Both the position numbers and the translations under genes were made by a program. Below the pieces are notes generated by a model that made no database searches, had not been told where the DNA came from, and saw nothing but the letters and a program-made list of their open reading frames with translations. Of a stretch of DNA of 64,000 bases, positions 46,601-53,999 are shown piece after piece (within the stretch, counting starts at the first letter, position 1; every line of letters begins with the position of its first letter). Origin of the DNA: Pteria penguin (Eukaryota; Mollusca; Bivalvia; Pterioida; Pteriidae). The stretch is from the NCBI GenBank assembly GCA_035048485.1, contig CM068592.1, positions 39,322,045 to 39,386,044 of the forward strand, in the 5' to 3' direction.

Positions 46601-48114
46601 TCCAGTAGTGTTTCGAAATCGGAGTAAATGTTGAGGATTGTGGAGAGCATTGCAATCTGAATCACACATTATAAAGAGTACTCGTAAAATATTATTTCAC
46701 TGTGGGTTTTCGACCAAATCCATAAACAGGATAATTATTAGAAGATGGAACTTCAACCTTTGGTGATAAAATTTTGTCAAAGAAATTGAGGTTTTAATCG
46801 TTAAATCAAAAGGCCAAAATTATATTTTTTTTTAAAATTGCCAACCACCGTCTTTGCTAATTAACTAGATCTATATATATACCCAAAGACGGCGTTTTAC
46901 ATGAACGAGTAGGAGGTTTGGTTATATATAAACTAGAACCATTCACCCTACCCCCTTCCACATAACACAGTTCCATCCTTCATTTCTGTTTCTCGGAACA
47001 TACGCGTAAAAGTTGATCTTTCTTATCTTATATTATAATTGTATATGACTAAGTGCTACAGATAAAGATGAAATGTTTGTTGTTATTTCCTAGAATATGA
47101 CGTAATTCATCGATGTACCTTTGACGCTTATCTTACTCTTAAAATTCTAGAGTACATCGCTTCTGAATAAGATTCAAATAAATATTCTCCTTCCTAGGCG
47201 AAAGGATCTCTTCTTTGAATTTTGTATATCAGTAAAAAGTATTTTATTTCTTTTTTCCTTTCTTTCTTTATTCATTTATTTATTTGTTCGTCATTTTTGT
47301 TTTGTTTTCCCTTCCACCCTCAGCAGACACATCAGTAGACCTTCCGACTTGTTCTGACCTTGATTCGAACACAGACTTGACGGACATGTACCAACGAATC
47401 AGCTTATCCCACTCGGCATCTGTGACCTTGTCTATGATTCGAACATAGCCTTGACATACTAGGTGAATTCCAGCGCTGTACCCCCTACCACTTTGTCAAC
47501 GTTTCCTTGCCCGAGATTTAAACACTGCCGTACTCCCTCCCGCTTGGCTAGCGTGGCCTTGTCTGAGATTTGAACACCGCCGTGACGTAGGCGAATTCCA
47601 TTGCCGTACCCCTCCTTCTTGGATAGCGTGGCCTTGTCAGATTTGAACACCCGGTGACGTAGGTGAATTTCAGCGCCACTATATTTTGACACTCAATTAG
47701 CAAGTCTTGGTCACCATCTGTGACCATCAAAATAACGATACAAATATTCAGTTTATCTTTTTACGTTCTGTATTTGTTTAGTGTAGCAATACAATGAGAA
47801 TTTAAAAAAGTTCCTGAAGAGACATATGCGTCTGTTAATATGTTTGGAATTTTTTGGAAACTTCGTTCAATTATTTATCTTATATCGAAAAAAAAAATCC
47901 CCGATTTTTATAAATCTTGGAAGTACTGTATCCTTTATCCTTGCACTTTCGTGTCAATACTATTCTATTCAATGAAGAAAAATTAGTAGTCAAAGATAAA
48001 ATAAATAAATAGAATTGTAGTAAATTTCTAGCATTTCAGTAAATGCCACTCACCCCTGACTTGCAGTAGAGCATTGATTAACACAATCCACAACGTGATG
48101 AAAAGATGAACCAT
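16907..48114 (-). CDS. Type I membrane protein with SUEL-type lectin and CUB domains and a tyrosine-rich tail (7 exons)
   Basis: A likely cell-surface receptor of 537 aa. Exons: 48054-48114, 24731-24970, 23926-24276, 23196-23354, 22539-22631, 21466-21538, 16907-17543. All borders are GT-AG, every junction is in phase, and the total is 1614 nt ending in a stop. Order: signal peptide (residues 1-20), SUEL/galactose-binding lectin domain (about 21-100), CUB domain (about 101-217), stalk (218-301), transmembrane helix (302-325, FYIALAVAAISLTALIIV), and a 212-residue cytoplasmic tail with seven YxxPhi-like or SH2-type tyrosine sites (YAEV, YSAM, YHEI, YVTF, YESF and others). The lectin domain lacks the canonical YGR sugar-binding motif. 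Ligand and pathway are unknown. The tail suggests tyrosine-phosphorylation signalling, which is inference. Confidence 0.82.
17638..18008 (+). mobile_element. tRNA-derived SINE with internally amplified body
   Basis: The head begins GCCGGCGTACTAATATCGG, has box B GGGTTCGAATCT, and is followed by TTCGGATGAGACATTAAAG and CACGGTAGGCGTGGCACG, as in the copy at 15864. The body segment GGCATGGCACGTAAAAGATC ... CTTCGGGCGGGTCC then repeats several times with a 52-bp period (about 17753-17955). The SINE tail (GCATAAGGCAGATGCTGTCA) follows. It lies in the receptor gene's exon 6-7 intron. Confidence 0.82.
18113..18160. repeat. Interspersed repeat head (GAGGCCC..GGGCC motif)
   Basis: AGAGGCCCCGATGGGCC followed by a CTCTCATCAC-type stretch. 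Similar heads occur near 28086 and 62752. Their extent is uncertain. Confidence 0.4.
18898..21150. repeat. 55-bp minisatellite (about 41 units) in receptor intron 6
   Basis: A unit of 55 bp containing AGTTCTGGAGAAATCTATCA and ATATAATTATAAGTAGTGTC, very uniform. Minor variants (CCTTCCATAG, CCTTCTATAG, AACCTAAT) recur in a pattern, for example stretches from 19130 and 19735, which indicates block duplication. It adds about 2.25 kb to the intron. Confidence 0.95.
21466..21538 (-). CDS. Receptor exon 6: transmembrane helix
   Basis: Acceptor TTTTCTAG, donor GTAGGA. It encodes about 24 hydrophobic residues (FYIALAVAAISLTALIIV, then TAVCI). Phase 1 in, phase 2 out, matching its neighbours. Too short to appear as an open frame of its own. 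Confidence 0.85.
22265..22540. repeat. 46-bp minisatellite carrying copies of a splice donor
   Basis: Five to six copies of a 46-bp unit. On the minus strand each reads GTCTGTAGACTACACTGAGA, then GCAG|GTATGTCTGT, repeating the last 16 bases of exon 5 (22539-22631) and its donor. It lies immediately downstream of that exon. Confidence 0.88.
22539..22631 (-). CDS. Receptor exon 5: extracellular stalk
   Basis: Acceptor TTTTGTAG, donor GTATGT, phase 1-1, 31 codons ending YTERAG. The end of this exon and its donor are copied several times in the adjoining minisatellite at 22265-22540. Confidence 0.75.
23196..23354 (-). CDS. Receptor exon 4: extracellular stalk
   Basis: Acceptor TTTTTAG, donor GTAAGT, phase 1-1. 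It encodes a segment with LDYLDTLSHDC and a basic KEKESASRRR stretch that might be a processing site. I recognise no domain. Confidence 0.75.
23926..24276 (-). CDS. Receptor exon 3: CUB domain
   Basis: A phase 1-1 exon of 351 nt. Features of a CUB domain: C..SQISLDSLTGII followed by NNGYP, a central LCSIRVLVPDHHFITI strand pair, SPECDGDI, and a closing GLRYLMTY. Cysteines are spaced as in two disulphides, with one extra pair. The donor is GTACAG. The exon ends at 23926; the open frame running on below it is intron. Confidence 0.8.
24731..24970 (-). CDS. Receptor exon 2: SUEL-type lectin domain
   Basis: Acceptor ATCCTAG, donor GTAAAA, phase 1-1, 240 nt. The pattern C..G.I.I.S..C...N..A..FLNLRRMCMGKTSCDV...VLKVVYFC matches rhamnose/galactose-binding SUEL lectins. 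The A.YGR sugar-contact motif is replaced by HSLRCEQG, so sugar binding is doubtful. Confidence 0.78.
24990..26680. other. Receptor intron 1 sequence without a recognised gene
   Basis: Open frames here (for example 25155-25963 and 26018-26278) are short, run through T-rich or ATG-repeat stretches and lack splice context. A GATGAT run lies near 26145-26162. Confidence 0.4.
26690..27355. repeat. 38-bp minisatellite (about 17 units)
   Basis: A 38-bp unit with CATACAGTAAAGTGTAAAAG, then ATGGCATGGTATTATGGG, and single-base variants. Located in receptor intron 1. Confidence 0.93.
27560..27890. repeat. 24-bp minisatellite (about 13 units)
   Basis: A 24-bp unit CCACCATACCACGGTATCA plus CCATT variants. 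As 24 is divisible by three, open frames appear on both strands; these are not considered genes. Confidence 0.92.
28084..28135. repeat. Interspersed repeat head (GAGGCCC..GGGC motif)
   Basis: ACAAGAGGCCCAGGTGGGC, then a CGGTCACCTTAGC stretch, matches the start of the repeat at 62752 (ACAAGAGGCCCAAGTGGGCC, CGCTCACCTGAG). Confidence 0.5.
28640..30211. repeat. 53-bp minisatellite, left block (about 30 units)
   Basis: A 53-bp unit (some 51) with CTCTTTTGTGCCTATGTAAC, CAGTACCAGAGAGAAGG and TTTTCAATAGAAGG. It ends at GGTACT (30206-30211), where a 7.8-kb element is inserted, and continues in the same orientation at 38012. The short translated frames are repeat artefacts. Confidence 0.94.
30240..30445. 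repeat. Short tandem repeat at the TIR tip (left)
   Basis: Repeats of CACTGCTCCTCAGGAGCCT with interposed CACTACCACT. CTCCTCAGGAG is palindromic. Mirrored at about 37785-37985. Confidence 0.85.
32440..32620. repeat. 50-bp tandem repeat at the inner end of the left TIR (about 3 units)
   Basis: A 50-bp unit with CACATTTACACAATGTGCAA and TACACATTTCAAGCACCTTG; ACACAATGTG is near-palindromic. The right arm has about six units (35460-35790). Confidence 0.88.
32839..32844 (-). terminator. Candidate AATAAA for minus-strand genes of the 7.8-kb element
   Basis: AATAAA on the minus strand, about 285 nt after the stop at 33127, just inside the unique middle. It is in the right place for the 3' end of the element's minus-strand transcription unit. 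Confidence 0.3.
33127..33384 (-). CDS. Hypothetical ORF of the 7.8-kb element (85 aa)
   Basis: ATG-started minus-strand frame with a non-repetitive composition, containing DPVQDIEERGHRLYHVPINR. I recognise no family. TTG|GTGAGT just after the start codon looks like a splice donor, so this may be part of a spliced gene rather than a separate protein. Confidence 0.35.
   Translation of the reverse strand: MLVSDATQMPYQSSQVFACMQTLLHLLPIPQMSKGNQIRHDAMVHVVSLSDPVQDIEERGHRLYHVPINREKVIPEKHRITCIQL
33430..33650 (-). pseudogene. Possible zinc-binding coding remnant in the 7.8-kb element
   Basis: Minus-strand frames give successive cysteine pairs: KCLECENN (end of the ORF at 33650), TGPYECHICEN, then EILRCKNCTYSRRCEFF and YRCRYPYKYD. 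They lie in different frames and are separated by stops. Either small introns join them or the gene is decayed. AACTGTACTTACAG is a possible acceptor. Confidence 0.3.
33650..34012 (-). CDS. Hypothetical basic ORF of the 7.8-kb element (up to 120 aa)
   Basis: Minus-strand open frame rich in Lys and Arg (RKDIRRYTF, WHRKGILGKWYN, RIFKDLRKRIEQNKK), ending with the cysteine pair CLEC. No ATG lies near its start, so it may be an internal exon or a truncated gene. No family recognised. The composition suggests nucleic-acid binding, which is inference only. Confidence 0.4.
   Translation of the reverse strand: MTVVPYIARKDIRRYTFINSVFEKRENGRYVSLEKFTENRKIVLKSKFYHIVNRLIWHRKGILGKWYNTMAQVLHRASCERLVFRLRKYSFGQQIKKSRIFKDLRKRIEQNKKCLECENN
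34545..35303 (-). CDS. C2H2 zinc-finger protein with acidic tract, encoded by the 7.8-kb element (252 aa)
   Basis: I chose the ATG at 35303-35301 because the C2H2 finger begins four residues later (CKWCSRKFARPYTLKRH). A Ser/Glu/Asp-rich region follows (about residues 45-130), including a nearly pure Asp/Glu/Gly run. The charged C-terminal part is more conserved-looking (FWDQAVDTVYRHLQPKF, ARLRKYYLTFLAQMNFL, DEEDYGYDESLHYAVKKRKY). It is the largest non-repetitive frame in the element's middle. I do not recognise the family. It is not a Polinton polymerase, integrase, ATPase or capsid. DNA or chromatin binding is plausible from the finger and acidic tail. Confidence 0.65.
   Translation of the reverse strand: MEALRCKWCSRKFARPYTLKRHTQTFVCRKDPKMSYRYRYKFSNTNMDENSSENESASESLDSEDEVDTETENQSSSDRSEDDSEIEGNKNDGDDNEYEGDDDEGDDDEEDDEGDDDEEDGDNNDSDDDFWDQAVDTVYRHLQPKFDKSFYRLSAKKENKSVRNLEKSVYTKLKALYSARLRKYYLTFLAQMNFLRKDPTHKRIMETAKRLRDEEDYGYDESLHYAVKKRKYLIDKKLEEYREPQVENDVNK
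35455..38011. repeat. Right terminal inverted repeat of the 7.8-kb element
   Basis: Reverse complement of 30212-32640, slightly longer because its 50-bp repeat (35460-35790) has about six units rather than three. The near-identity suggests recent insertion or ongoing gene conversion between the arms. Confidence 0.9.
38012..39043. repeat. 53-bp minisatellite, right block (about 19 units)
   Basis: Continuation of the array at 28640-30211 in the same orientation, beginning with the duplicated GGTACT. Before the insertion the array would have been about 2.6 kb. Confidence 0.94.
39044..39560. repeat. Probable interspersed repeat fragment
   Basis: Phrases such as TCCACTAGCACTACAAATAT and AAATTCGGTCGAGCGGTTTA resemble the body of the mollusc-type repeat also seen at 62.7-64 kb. 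The open frames are short and unsupported. Confidence 0.35.
39873..39972 (-). CDS. Possible alternative first exon with signal peptide
   Basis: On the minus strand an ATG at 39972-39970 opens MWVYVKYLNSIQSRNN followed by PAVLLLVCLNLLGIVMV, a hydrophobic core. It then reaches a donor, G|GTGAGC, in phase 1. That is the same phase as exon 1 at 48054, so it would splice in frame to exon 2 at 24970 (1653-nt CDS). The n-region is long, so it could also be a signal anchor. It may be chance; only transcripts would settle it. Confidence 0.35.
40641..40905 (-). mobile_element. tRNA-derived SINE copy
   Basis: Minus strand: GCCGGTGTGGCCTAATGG head with box A, a box B GGTTCGACTCC-type motif, then the body GTAAAAGATCCCTCACTGCT and the tail side with CATATACGTGAAATAAAC. 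No clear target duplication. Same family as 15864-16132. Confidence 0.85.
41340..41600. repeat. A/C-rich low-complexity tract
   Basis: Alternating A runs and C runs, with two C-run to A-run junctions (41396 and 41498). Similar tracts lie at 13320, 16320, 42700 and 63814. The frames across them are not genes. Confidence 0.85.
41683..41944 (+). mobile_element. tRNA-derived SINE copy, diverged
   Basis: Starts GCCGGTGTGGATGAGTG; body with CTTTCGGATGAGACAGTAAA and GTCCCGTGTCACGGTAG; ends with GCCGTCACCATATACATGAA and GTGGAGTGACATAAAACAAT. Box B is eroded. Near-matching flanks (TTTAAAAATGTTTTGA before, TTTAAAATGCTTTGA after) look like an old target duplication. Confidence 0.83.
41945..43560. other. 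Receptor intron 1 sequence without a recognised gene
   Basis: AT-rich, with an A/C-rich tract at 42700-42830. Nothing else supported. Confidence 0.4.
43570..43745. repeat. (TCTA)n microsatellite with repeated spacer
   Basis: A long CTAT run (43587-43676), with the segment ACAGGCATAGAAAGAGCGAA GGAAGG present three times around and inside it. A further TCTA/TCTG run lies at 44000-44060. Confidence 0.9.
43750..45725. other. Receptor intron 1 sequence without a recognised gene
   Basis: Two similar short stretches, near 44365-44400 and 44415-44450, share an ACAC(C/T)TA/TACAG..CC(A/C)CACCC pattern. No exon is supported. Confidence 0.35.
45730..46460. repeat. About 32-bp minisatellite, degenerate at its edges
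   Basis: The core (46010-46290) repeats TTATGGTCGGTGTCTAAATG and TGAATTCCCCTC. Flanking units share GTCGGTGTTTACATG(T)AAAT and are more diverged, a decay gradient outwards from a homogeneous centre. Confidence 0.88.
47340..47695 (-). repeat. tRNA-like tandem units (about 70-100 bp each)
   Basis: Minus-strand units contain a box A-like TAGCCAAGCGGG (near 47550) and a box B-like GTGTTCAAATCT or GATTCGAACA. Each unit contains GGCCACGCTA and GACAAGG phrases. Not functional tRNAs, as no full cloverleaf is seen. Confidence 0.5.
48054..48114 (-). CDS. Receptor exon 1: start codon and signal peptide
   Basis: The ATG at 48114-48112 has a purine at -3 and G at +4. It encodes MVHLFITLWIVLINALLQVR, a typical signal peptide. 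It ends in phase 1 at a strong donor, G|GTGAGT, exactly matching exon 2. The exon is only 20 codons and was found by its donor and hydrophobicity. Confidence 0.75.
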
Positions 48115-48190
48115 TTCTCTCTCTGAGGTAAATACAACCACCTTGCACGCGCGTCAACACTGGAATATACACGATACCTGCATCCACTAC

Positions 48191-48200
48191 GCATGCGCAA
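48191..48200. promoter_or_regulatory. NRF-1-like palindrome near the receptor start
   Basis: GCATGCGCAA, within CTACGCATGCGCAA, lies about 80 bp upstream of the receptor ATG. It is close to the NRF-1 consensus TGCGCATGCGCA. It is a candidate core-promoter element only. Confidence 0.35.
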
Positions 48201-48649
48201 CAAAAGAAATCATGCAGACGATTAACACTACGATCACGTGATTTTGAAGTCGATTCATTTATATATTTTTATCACTACCAGTCTAAATACCTACGCTCAT
48301 CTCAGAGGCGGAAACAGTTATTTCCTTAAGATGTAATAACAGAGTGGAATTCAGTTTTACTGCGAGTTCTGTATAAATGAAAAATATTATATTGCTATGT
48401 AACATCAGATACAACTAGTGTACTAGTATATCATAAAAGTACCTTAATATTTTCACAGTGTCTGATTATTTAGCAATATAAGATTGATTTTTTTTAACTG
48501 AACACCGGGTTTACTCCCCTGTGTGATGGCGGTATCCACCTGCTATACCTCCTGACGTTTGGCCCATGGAATGGTCCCATTCGGATCTGCAACTTTCTTT
48601 TTCCATGTCAACGTCTAAGGTGAAGCAGGAACTTTAGAAGCATCTTCTG

Positions 48650-48768
<119 letters not shown>

Positions 48769-48815
48769 ACTTGTAAACATATGCATTTACAACAAAACAC
48801 TTAAAAGTACATGTA

Positions 48816-49742
48816 CAGTCAAACCTCGATATCTCGAAGTCGGAGGGACCGTGGAAAATACTTCGAGATATCCGTAGTTCGAGATATCCGAATTTCTTGT
48901 TTAGGATCACAAATCTTACAGTTGTTAACGTACGCCGGTTCTTTGACATTTGTGATTATTATAGTAGATATACGAGATGTACATGTATTTGTCAATAAAT
49001 ACGCATAAAGATGTGCACATTGTTCCTAAATAATTAATCTAAATCTCATCATATCTTTTATGTTTTATGAATATAAGAGAATATACTCCAAAACTGAAAA
49101 CGTAATGTTTCCTTTTCAGTAATATGGTAATTTAAATTCAATACTGGATATAACTGTCGTATACTATACCTAAAACCGAGGACGGGCTAACACGTAAGAC
49201 AAAATAAAGACACACGTTATAATTTGATTTAACTACTAGTACTTTGCATAAAAATACATAGACACATGGATTTGAAATAAAAATGAATCAATGAACAATA
49301 TAAAGATATCTCTTTAATTGAATGCAGCTAATTAAATTTAATGTTAATTATTTAATTCTATGTCGAATTTAATAAGCTATCATCATTTACTAATATTTGG
49401 TATAAATAACACGTACGCACTGACTCGATCGATTATATAATCACTGTGGCTTCGTACAACGACACGGTCAATTAATCACACCACGCGAGCGACCGGTGGT
49501 CTAAGGTAAACGCCGCGAGAGATATTGTCAATAAGAAGCCAACTTCGAGATAAACCGGGTAAATAAGAACTTCGGGACTTGAAAATGTATTCGAGATAAG
49601 CATGGTATTCGACATATCAGTGTTCGACACATCCGGGGTGAATTTAATCATAATATGAAGGATGTTTTTCGGGACCGACGTTCGACTTCGAGATATCCCG
49701 GGTATTCGAGATATCAGTGTTCGAGATATCGACGTTTGACTG
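48816..49742. mobile_element. Non-autonomous pogo/Tigger-like element (927 bp)
   Basis: Left end CAGTCAAACCTCGATATCTC; right end, other strand, CAGTCAAACGTCGATATCTC. TA flanks both ends. Multiple subterminal TTCGAGATATC motifs occur at both ends. No transposase frame remains. The ends match the pogo group of Tc1/mariner elements. Confidence 0.88.
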
Positions 49743-49979
49743 TATATAAACCCCTTAACCATAACACCATCGGTGTGATCCACAGGCTTTTACGGTAATA
49801 CATTTGTATTTCAACTTATCTGATTGATACAATAATAACGGAGGTGTATAATTTTCAAACTGTTACGGTAAGGGGGAAAGACTACTATATACCAGTTTTC
49901 CGTCTTGGGGGAAACTACTATAGGCAGGATTCTGTGACTTTAGACAACAAATGGAAGAATCCTGAGATTCTTAGATGGC

Positions 49980-51815
49980 GAATAAGTGCAATAGAGAGGA
50001 AGATCATGTGACGGTGACCATATGCAATAGGGAAGAAGGTCTTGTGACGGTGACCATGTGCAGTAGGGAGGAAGACCTTTTGATGGTAACCATATGCAAT
50101 AGAGAGGAAGACCTTCTGACGGTGGCCATGTGCAATAGAGAGGAAGACCTTCTGACGGTGGCCATGTGCAATAGAGAGGAAGACCTTCTGACGGTGACCA
50201 TGTGCAATAGAGAGGAAGACCTTTTGACGGTGACCATGTGCAATAGAGAGGAAGATCTTGTGACGGTGACCATATGCAATAGAGAGGAAGACCTTGTGAC
50301 GGTGATCATGTGCAATAGAGAGGAAGACCCTCTGACGGTGACCATATGCAATAGAGAGGAAGACCTTCTGACGGTGATCATGTACAATAGAGAGGAAGAT
50401 CATGTGACGGTGACCATGTGCAATAGAGAGGAAGATCTTGTGACGGTGATCATATGCAATAGAGAGAAAGATCATGTGACGGTGACCATGTGCAATAAAG
50501 AGGAAGATCATGTGACGGTGACCATGTGCAATAGAGAGGAAGATCTTGTGACGGTGACCATGTGCAATAGAGAGGAAGACCTTGTGACGGTGATCATGTG
50601 CAATAGAGAGGAAGACCTTGTGACGGTGACCATGTGCAATAGAGAGGAAGATCTTGTGACGGTGACCATGTGCAATAGAAAGGAAGATCATGTGACGATG
50701 ACCATGTGCAAAAGAGAGGAAGACCTTGTGACAGTGACCATGTGCAATAGAGAGGAAGACCTTGTGACGGTGATCATGTGCAATAGAGAGGAAGACCTTC
50801 TGACGGTGATCATGTGCAATAGAGAGGAAGATCTTGTGACGGTGACCATGTGCAATAGAGAGGAAGATCTTGTGACGGTGACCATGTGCAATAGAGAGGA
50901 AGACATTGTGACGGTGATCATGTGCAATAGAGAGGAAGATCTTGTGACGGTGATCATGTGCAATAGAGAGGAAGACCTTGTGACGGTGATCATGTGCAAT
51001 AGAGAGGAAGACCTTTTGACGGTGGCCATGTGCAATAGAGGAAGATCTTGTGACGGTGACCATGTGCAATAGAGAGGAAGATCTTGTGACGGTGACCATG
51101 TACAATAGAGAGGAAGATCATGTGACGGTGACCATGTGCAATAGAGAGGAAGATCTTGTGACGGTGACCATGTGAAACAGAGAGGAAGACCTTGTGACGG
51201 TGATCATGTGCAATAGAGAGGAAGACCTTTTGACGGTGGCCATGTGCAATAGAGGAAGATCTTGTGACGGTGACCATGTGCAATAGAAAGGAAGATCATG
51301 TGACGATGACCATGTGCAAAAGAGAGGAAGACCTTGTGACAGTGACCATGTGCAATAGAGAGGAAGACCTTGTGACGGTGACCATGTGCAATAGAGAGGA
51401 AGACATCCTGACGGTGACCATGTGCAATAGAGAGGAAGATCTTGTGACGGTGACCATGTACAATAGAGAGGAAGATCATGTGACGGTGACCATGTGCAAT
51501 AGAGAGGAAGATCTTGTGACGGTGACCATGTGCAATAGAGAGGAAGACCATGTGACGGTGGTCATGTGCAATAAAGAGGACGACCTTCTGACGGTGACCA
51601 TGTGCAATAGAGAGGAAGATATTGTGACGGTGATCATGTGCAATAGAGAGGAAGATCATGTGACGGTGACCATGTGCAATAGAGAGGAAGACCTTGTGAC
51701 GGTGATCATGTGCAATAAAGAGGAAGATCATGTGACAGTGACCATGTGCAATAAAGAGGAAGACATTGTGACAGTGACCATGTGCAATAGAGTGGAAGAC
51801 CTTGTGACAGTGACC
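49980..51815. repeat. 36-bp minisatellite (about 51 units)
   Basis: A unit of 36 bp with ATGTGCAATAGAGAGGAAGA, then TCTTGTGACGGTGACC. Long frames on both strands are period-three artefacts. Shorter units at about 51030 and 51247 and a block at about 50670 recurring at about 51277 show internal block duplication. It is unrelated in sequence to the 36-bp array at 7.4 kb. Confidence 0.95.
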
Positions 51816-53960
51816 GCTAGCCGGCGGTCTGTGTCATAGAGGGGAGAATCAAGTGTCTTCTAGATGGCGATCTGTCTCATAGAGGGGAGAATCAAGTGTC
51901 TTCTAGCCGGCGGTCTGTGTCATAGATGGGAGAATCAAGTATCTTCTAGGTGGCGGTCTGTGCCATAGAGAGGAGAGCCATGTGTCTCCTAGGCGGCGGT
52001 CTGTGTCATAGAGGGGAAAATCAAGTGTCTACTAGCCGGCGGTCTGTGTCATAGAGGGGAAAATCAAGTGTCTTCTAGCCGGCGGTCTGTGTCATAGATG
52101 GGAGAATCAAGTATCTTCTAGATGGCGGTCTGTGTCATAGATGGGAGAATCAAGTATCTTCTAGATGGCGGACTGTGTCATAGAGGGGAGAACCAAGTGT
52201 CTTCTAGGTGGCGGTCTGTGCCATAGAGGGGAGAATCATATGTCTCCTACGCGGCGGTCTGTGTCATAGAGGGGAGAACCAAGTGTCTTCTAGGTGGCGG
52301 TCTGTGCCATAGAGAGGAGAATCATGTGTCTCCTAGCCGGCGGTCTGTGTCATAGAAGGGAAAATCAAGTGCCTCCTAGGCGGCGGTCTGTGTCATAGAG
52401 GAGGGAGAATCAGGTGTCCCCTTGACAACGGTCTTTGTTATAGGGGGAGAATCAAGTGTCTCCTAGGCAGCGGTCTGTACTGTAGAGGGGAGAATCATAT
52501 GTCTCCTACGCCGCGGTCTGTGTCATAGAGAGGAGAATTAAGTGTCTTCTAGGTGGCGGTCTGTCTCATAGAAGGGAGAATCAAGTGTCTCCTAGGTGGC
52601 GGTCTGTGTCATAGAGGGGAGAATCAAGTGTCTTCTAGATGGCGGTCTGCATCATAGAGGGGAGAATCAAGTGCCTTATAGCCGGCGGTCTGTGCCATAG
52701 AGGGAAGAATCAAGTGTCTTCTAGCCGGCGGTCTGTGTCATAGAGGAGAGAATCTCCCTATGACAGTGACCGCTAGCCGGCGGTCTGTGTCATAGAGGGG
52801 AGAATCAAGTGTCTTCTAGATGGTGATCTGTCTCATAGAGGGGAGAATCAAGTATCTTCTAGATGGCGGACTGTGTCATAGAGGGGAGAACCAAGTGTCT
52901 TCTAGGTGGCGGTCTGTGCCATAGAGGGGAGAATCATATGTCTCCTACGCGGTGGTCTGTGTCATAGAGGAGAAAATCAAGTGTCTTCTAGGTGGCGGTC
53001 TGTGCCATAGAGAGGAGAATCATGTGTCTCCTAGCCGGCGGTCTGTGTCATAGAAGGGAAAATCAAGTGCCTCCTAGGCGGCGGTCTGTGTCATAGAGGG
53101 GGGAAAATCAGGTGTCCCCTTGACAACGGTCTTTGTTATAGGGGGAGAATCAAGTGTCTCCTAGGCAGCGGTCTGTACTGTAGAGGGGAGAATCATATGT
53201 CTCCTACGCCGCGGTCGGTGTCATAGAGATGAGAATTAAGTGTCTTCTAGGTGGCGGTCTGTCTCATAGAAGGGAGAATCAAGTGTCTCTTAGGTGGTGG
53301 TCTGTGTCATAGAGGGGAGAATCAAGTGTCTTCTAGATGGCGGTCTGCATCATAGAGGGGAGAATCAAGTGCCTTATAGCCGGCGGTCTGTGCCATAGAG
53401 GGAAGAATCAAGTGTCTTCTAGCCGGCGGTCTGTGTCATAGAGGAGAGAATCAAGTGTCTTCTAGATGGCGGTCTGTGTCATAGATGGGAGAATTAGATG
53501 TCTTCTAGGTGGCGGTCTGTGTCATAGAGGAGAGAATCAAGTGTCTTATTGGTGGCGGTCTGTGTCATAGATGGGAGAATCAAGTGTCTTCTAGATGGCG
53601 GTCTGTCATAGAGGGGAGAATTAAGTGTCCTCTAGGTGGCGGTCTGTGTCATAGAGGGGAGACTCAAGTGTCTCCTAGGCGGCGGTCTTTGTCATAGAGG
53701 GGAGAATCAAGTGTCTTATTGGTGGCGGTCTGTGTCATAGAGGGGAGAATCAAGTGTCTCCTAGGCGGCGGTCTGTGTCATAGAGGGGAGAATTAAGTGT
53801 CTTATAGGCGGCGGTCTGTGTCATAGAGGGGAGAATCAAGTGTCTTCTAGGTGGCGGTCTGTGTCATAGAGGGAAGAATCAAGTGTCTCTTTTATGGCGG
53901 TTTGTGTCATAGAGGGGGGGAATCATGTCTCGTAAGCGGCGGTCTTTGTCATAGGGGATG
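51816..53960. repeat. 43-bp minisatellite (about 50 units) with a block duplication
   Basis: A 43-bp unit with GGCGGTCTGTGTCATAGAGG, then GGAGAATCAAGTGTCTTCTA. The junction with the 36-bp array (GACAGTGACCGCTAGCCGGC near 51806) recurs at about 52759, so a block that began across the junction was duplicated. The distance between matching blocks later falls from about 953 to about 698, consistent with loss of six units. Confidence 0.93.
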
Positions 53961-53999
53961 TCTCACAGTATGGTTGTGATTTTTTCAGGTATCTCTATG

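Noticed and set aside
49918..51839. Long frames with HGHRHK- and NREEDL-like repeats
   Set aside because: Period-three artefacts of the 36-bp minisatellite; they end where a unit is shortened.
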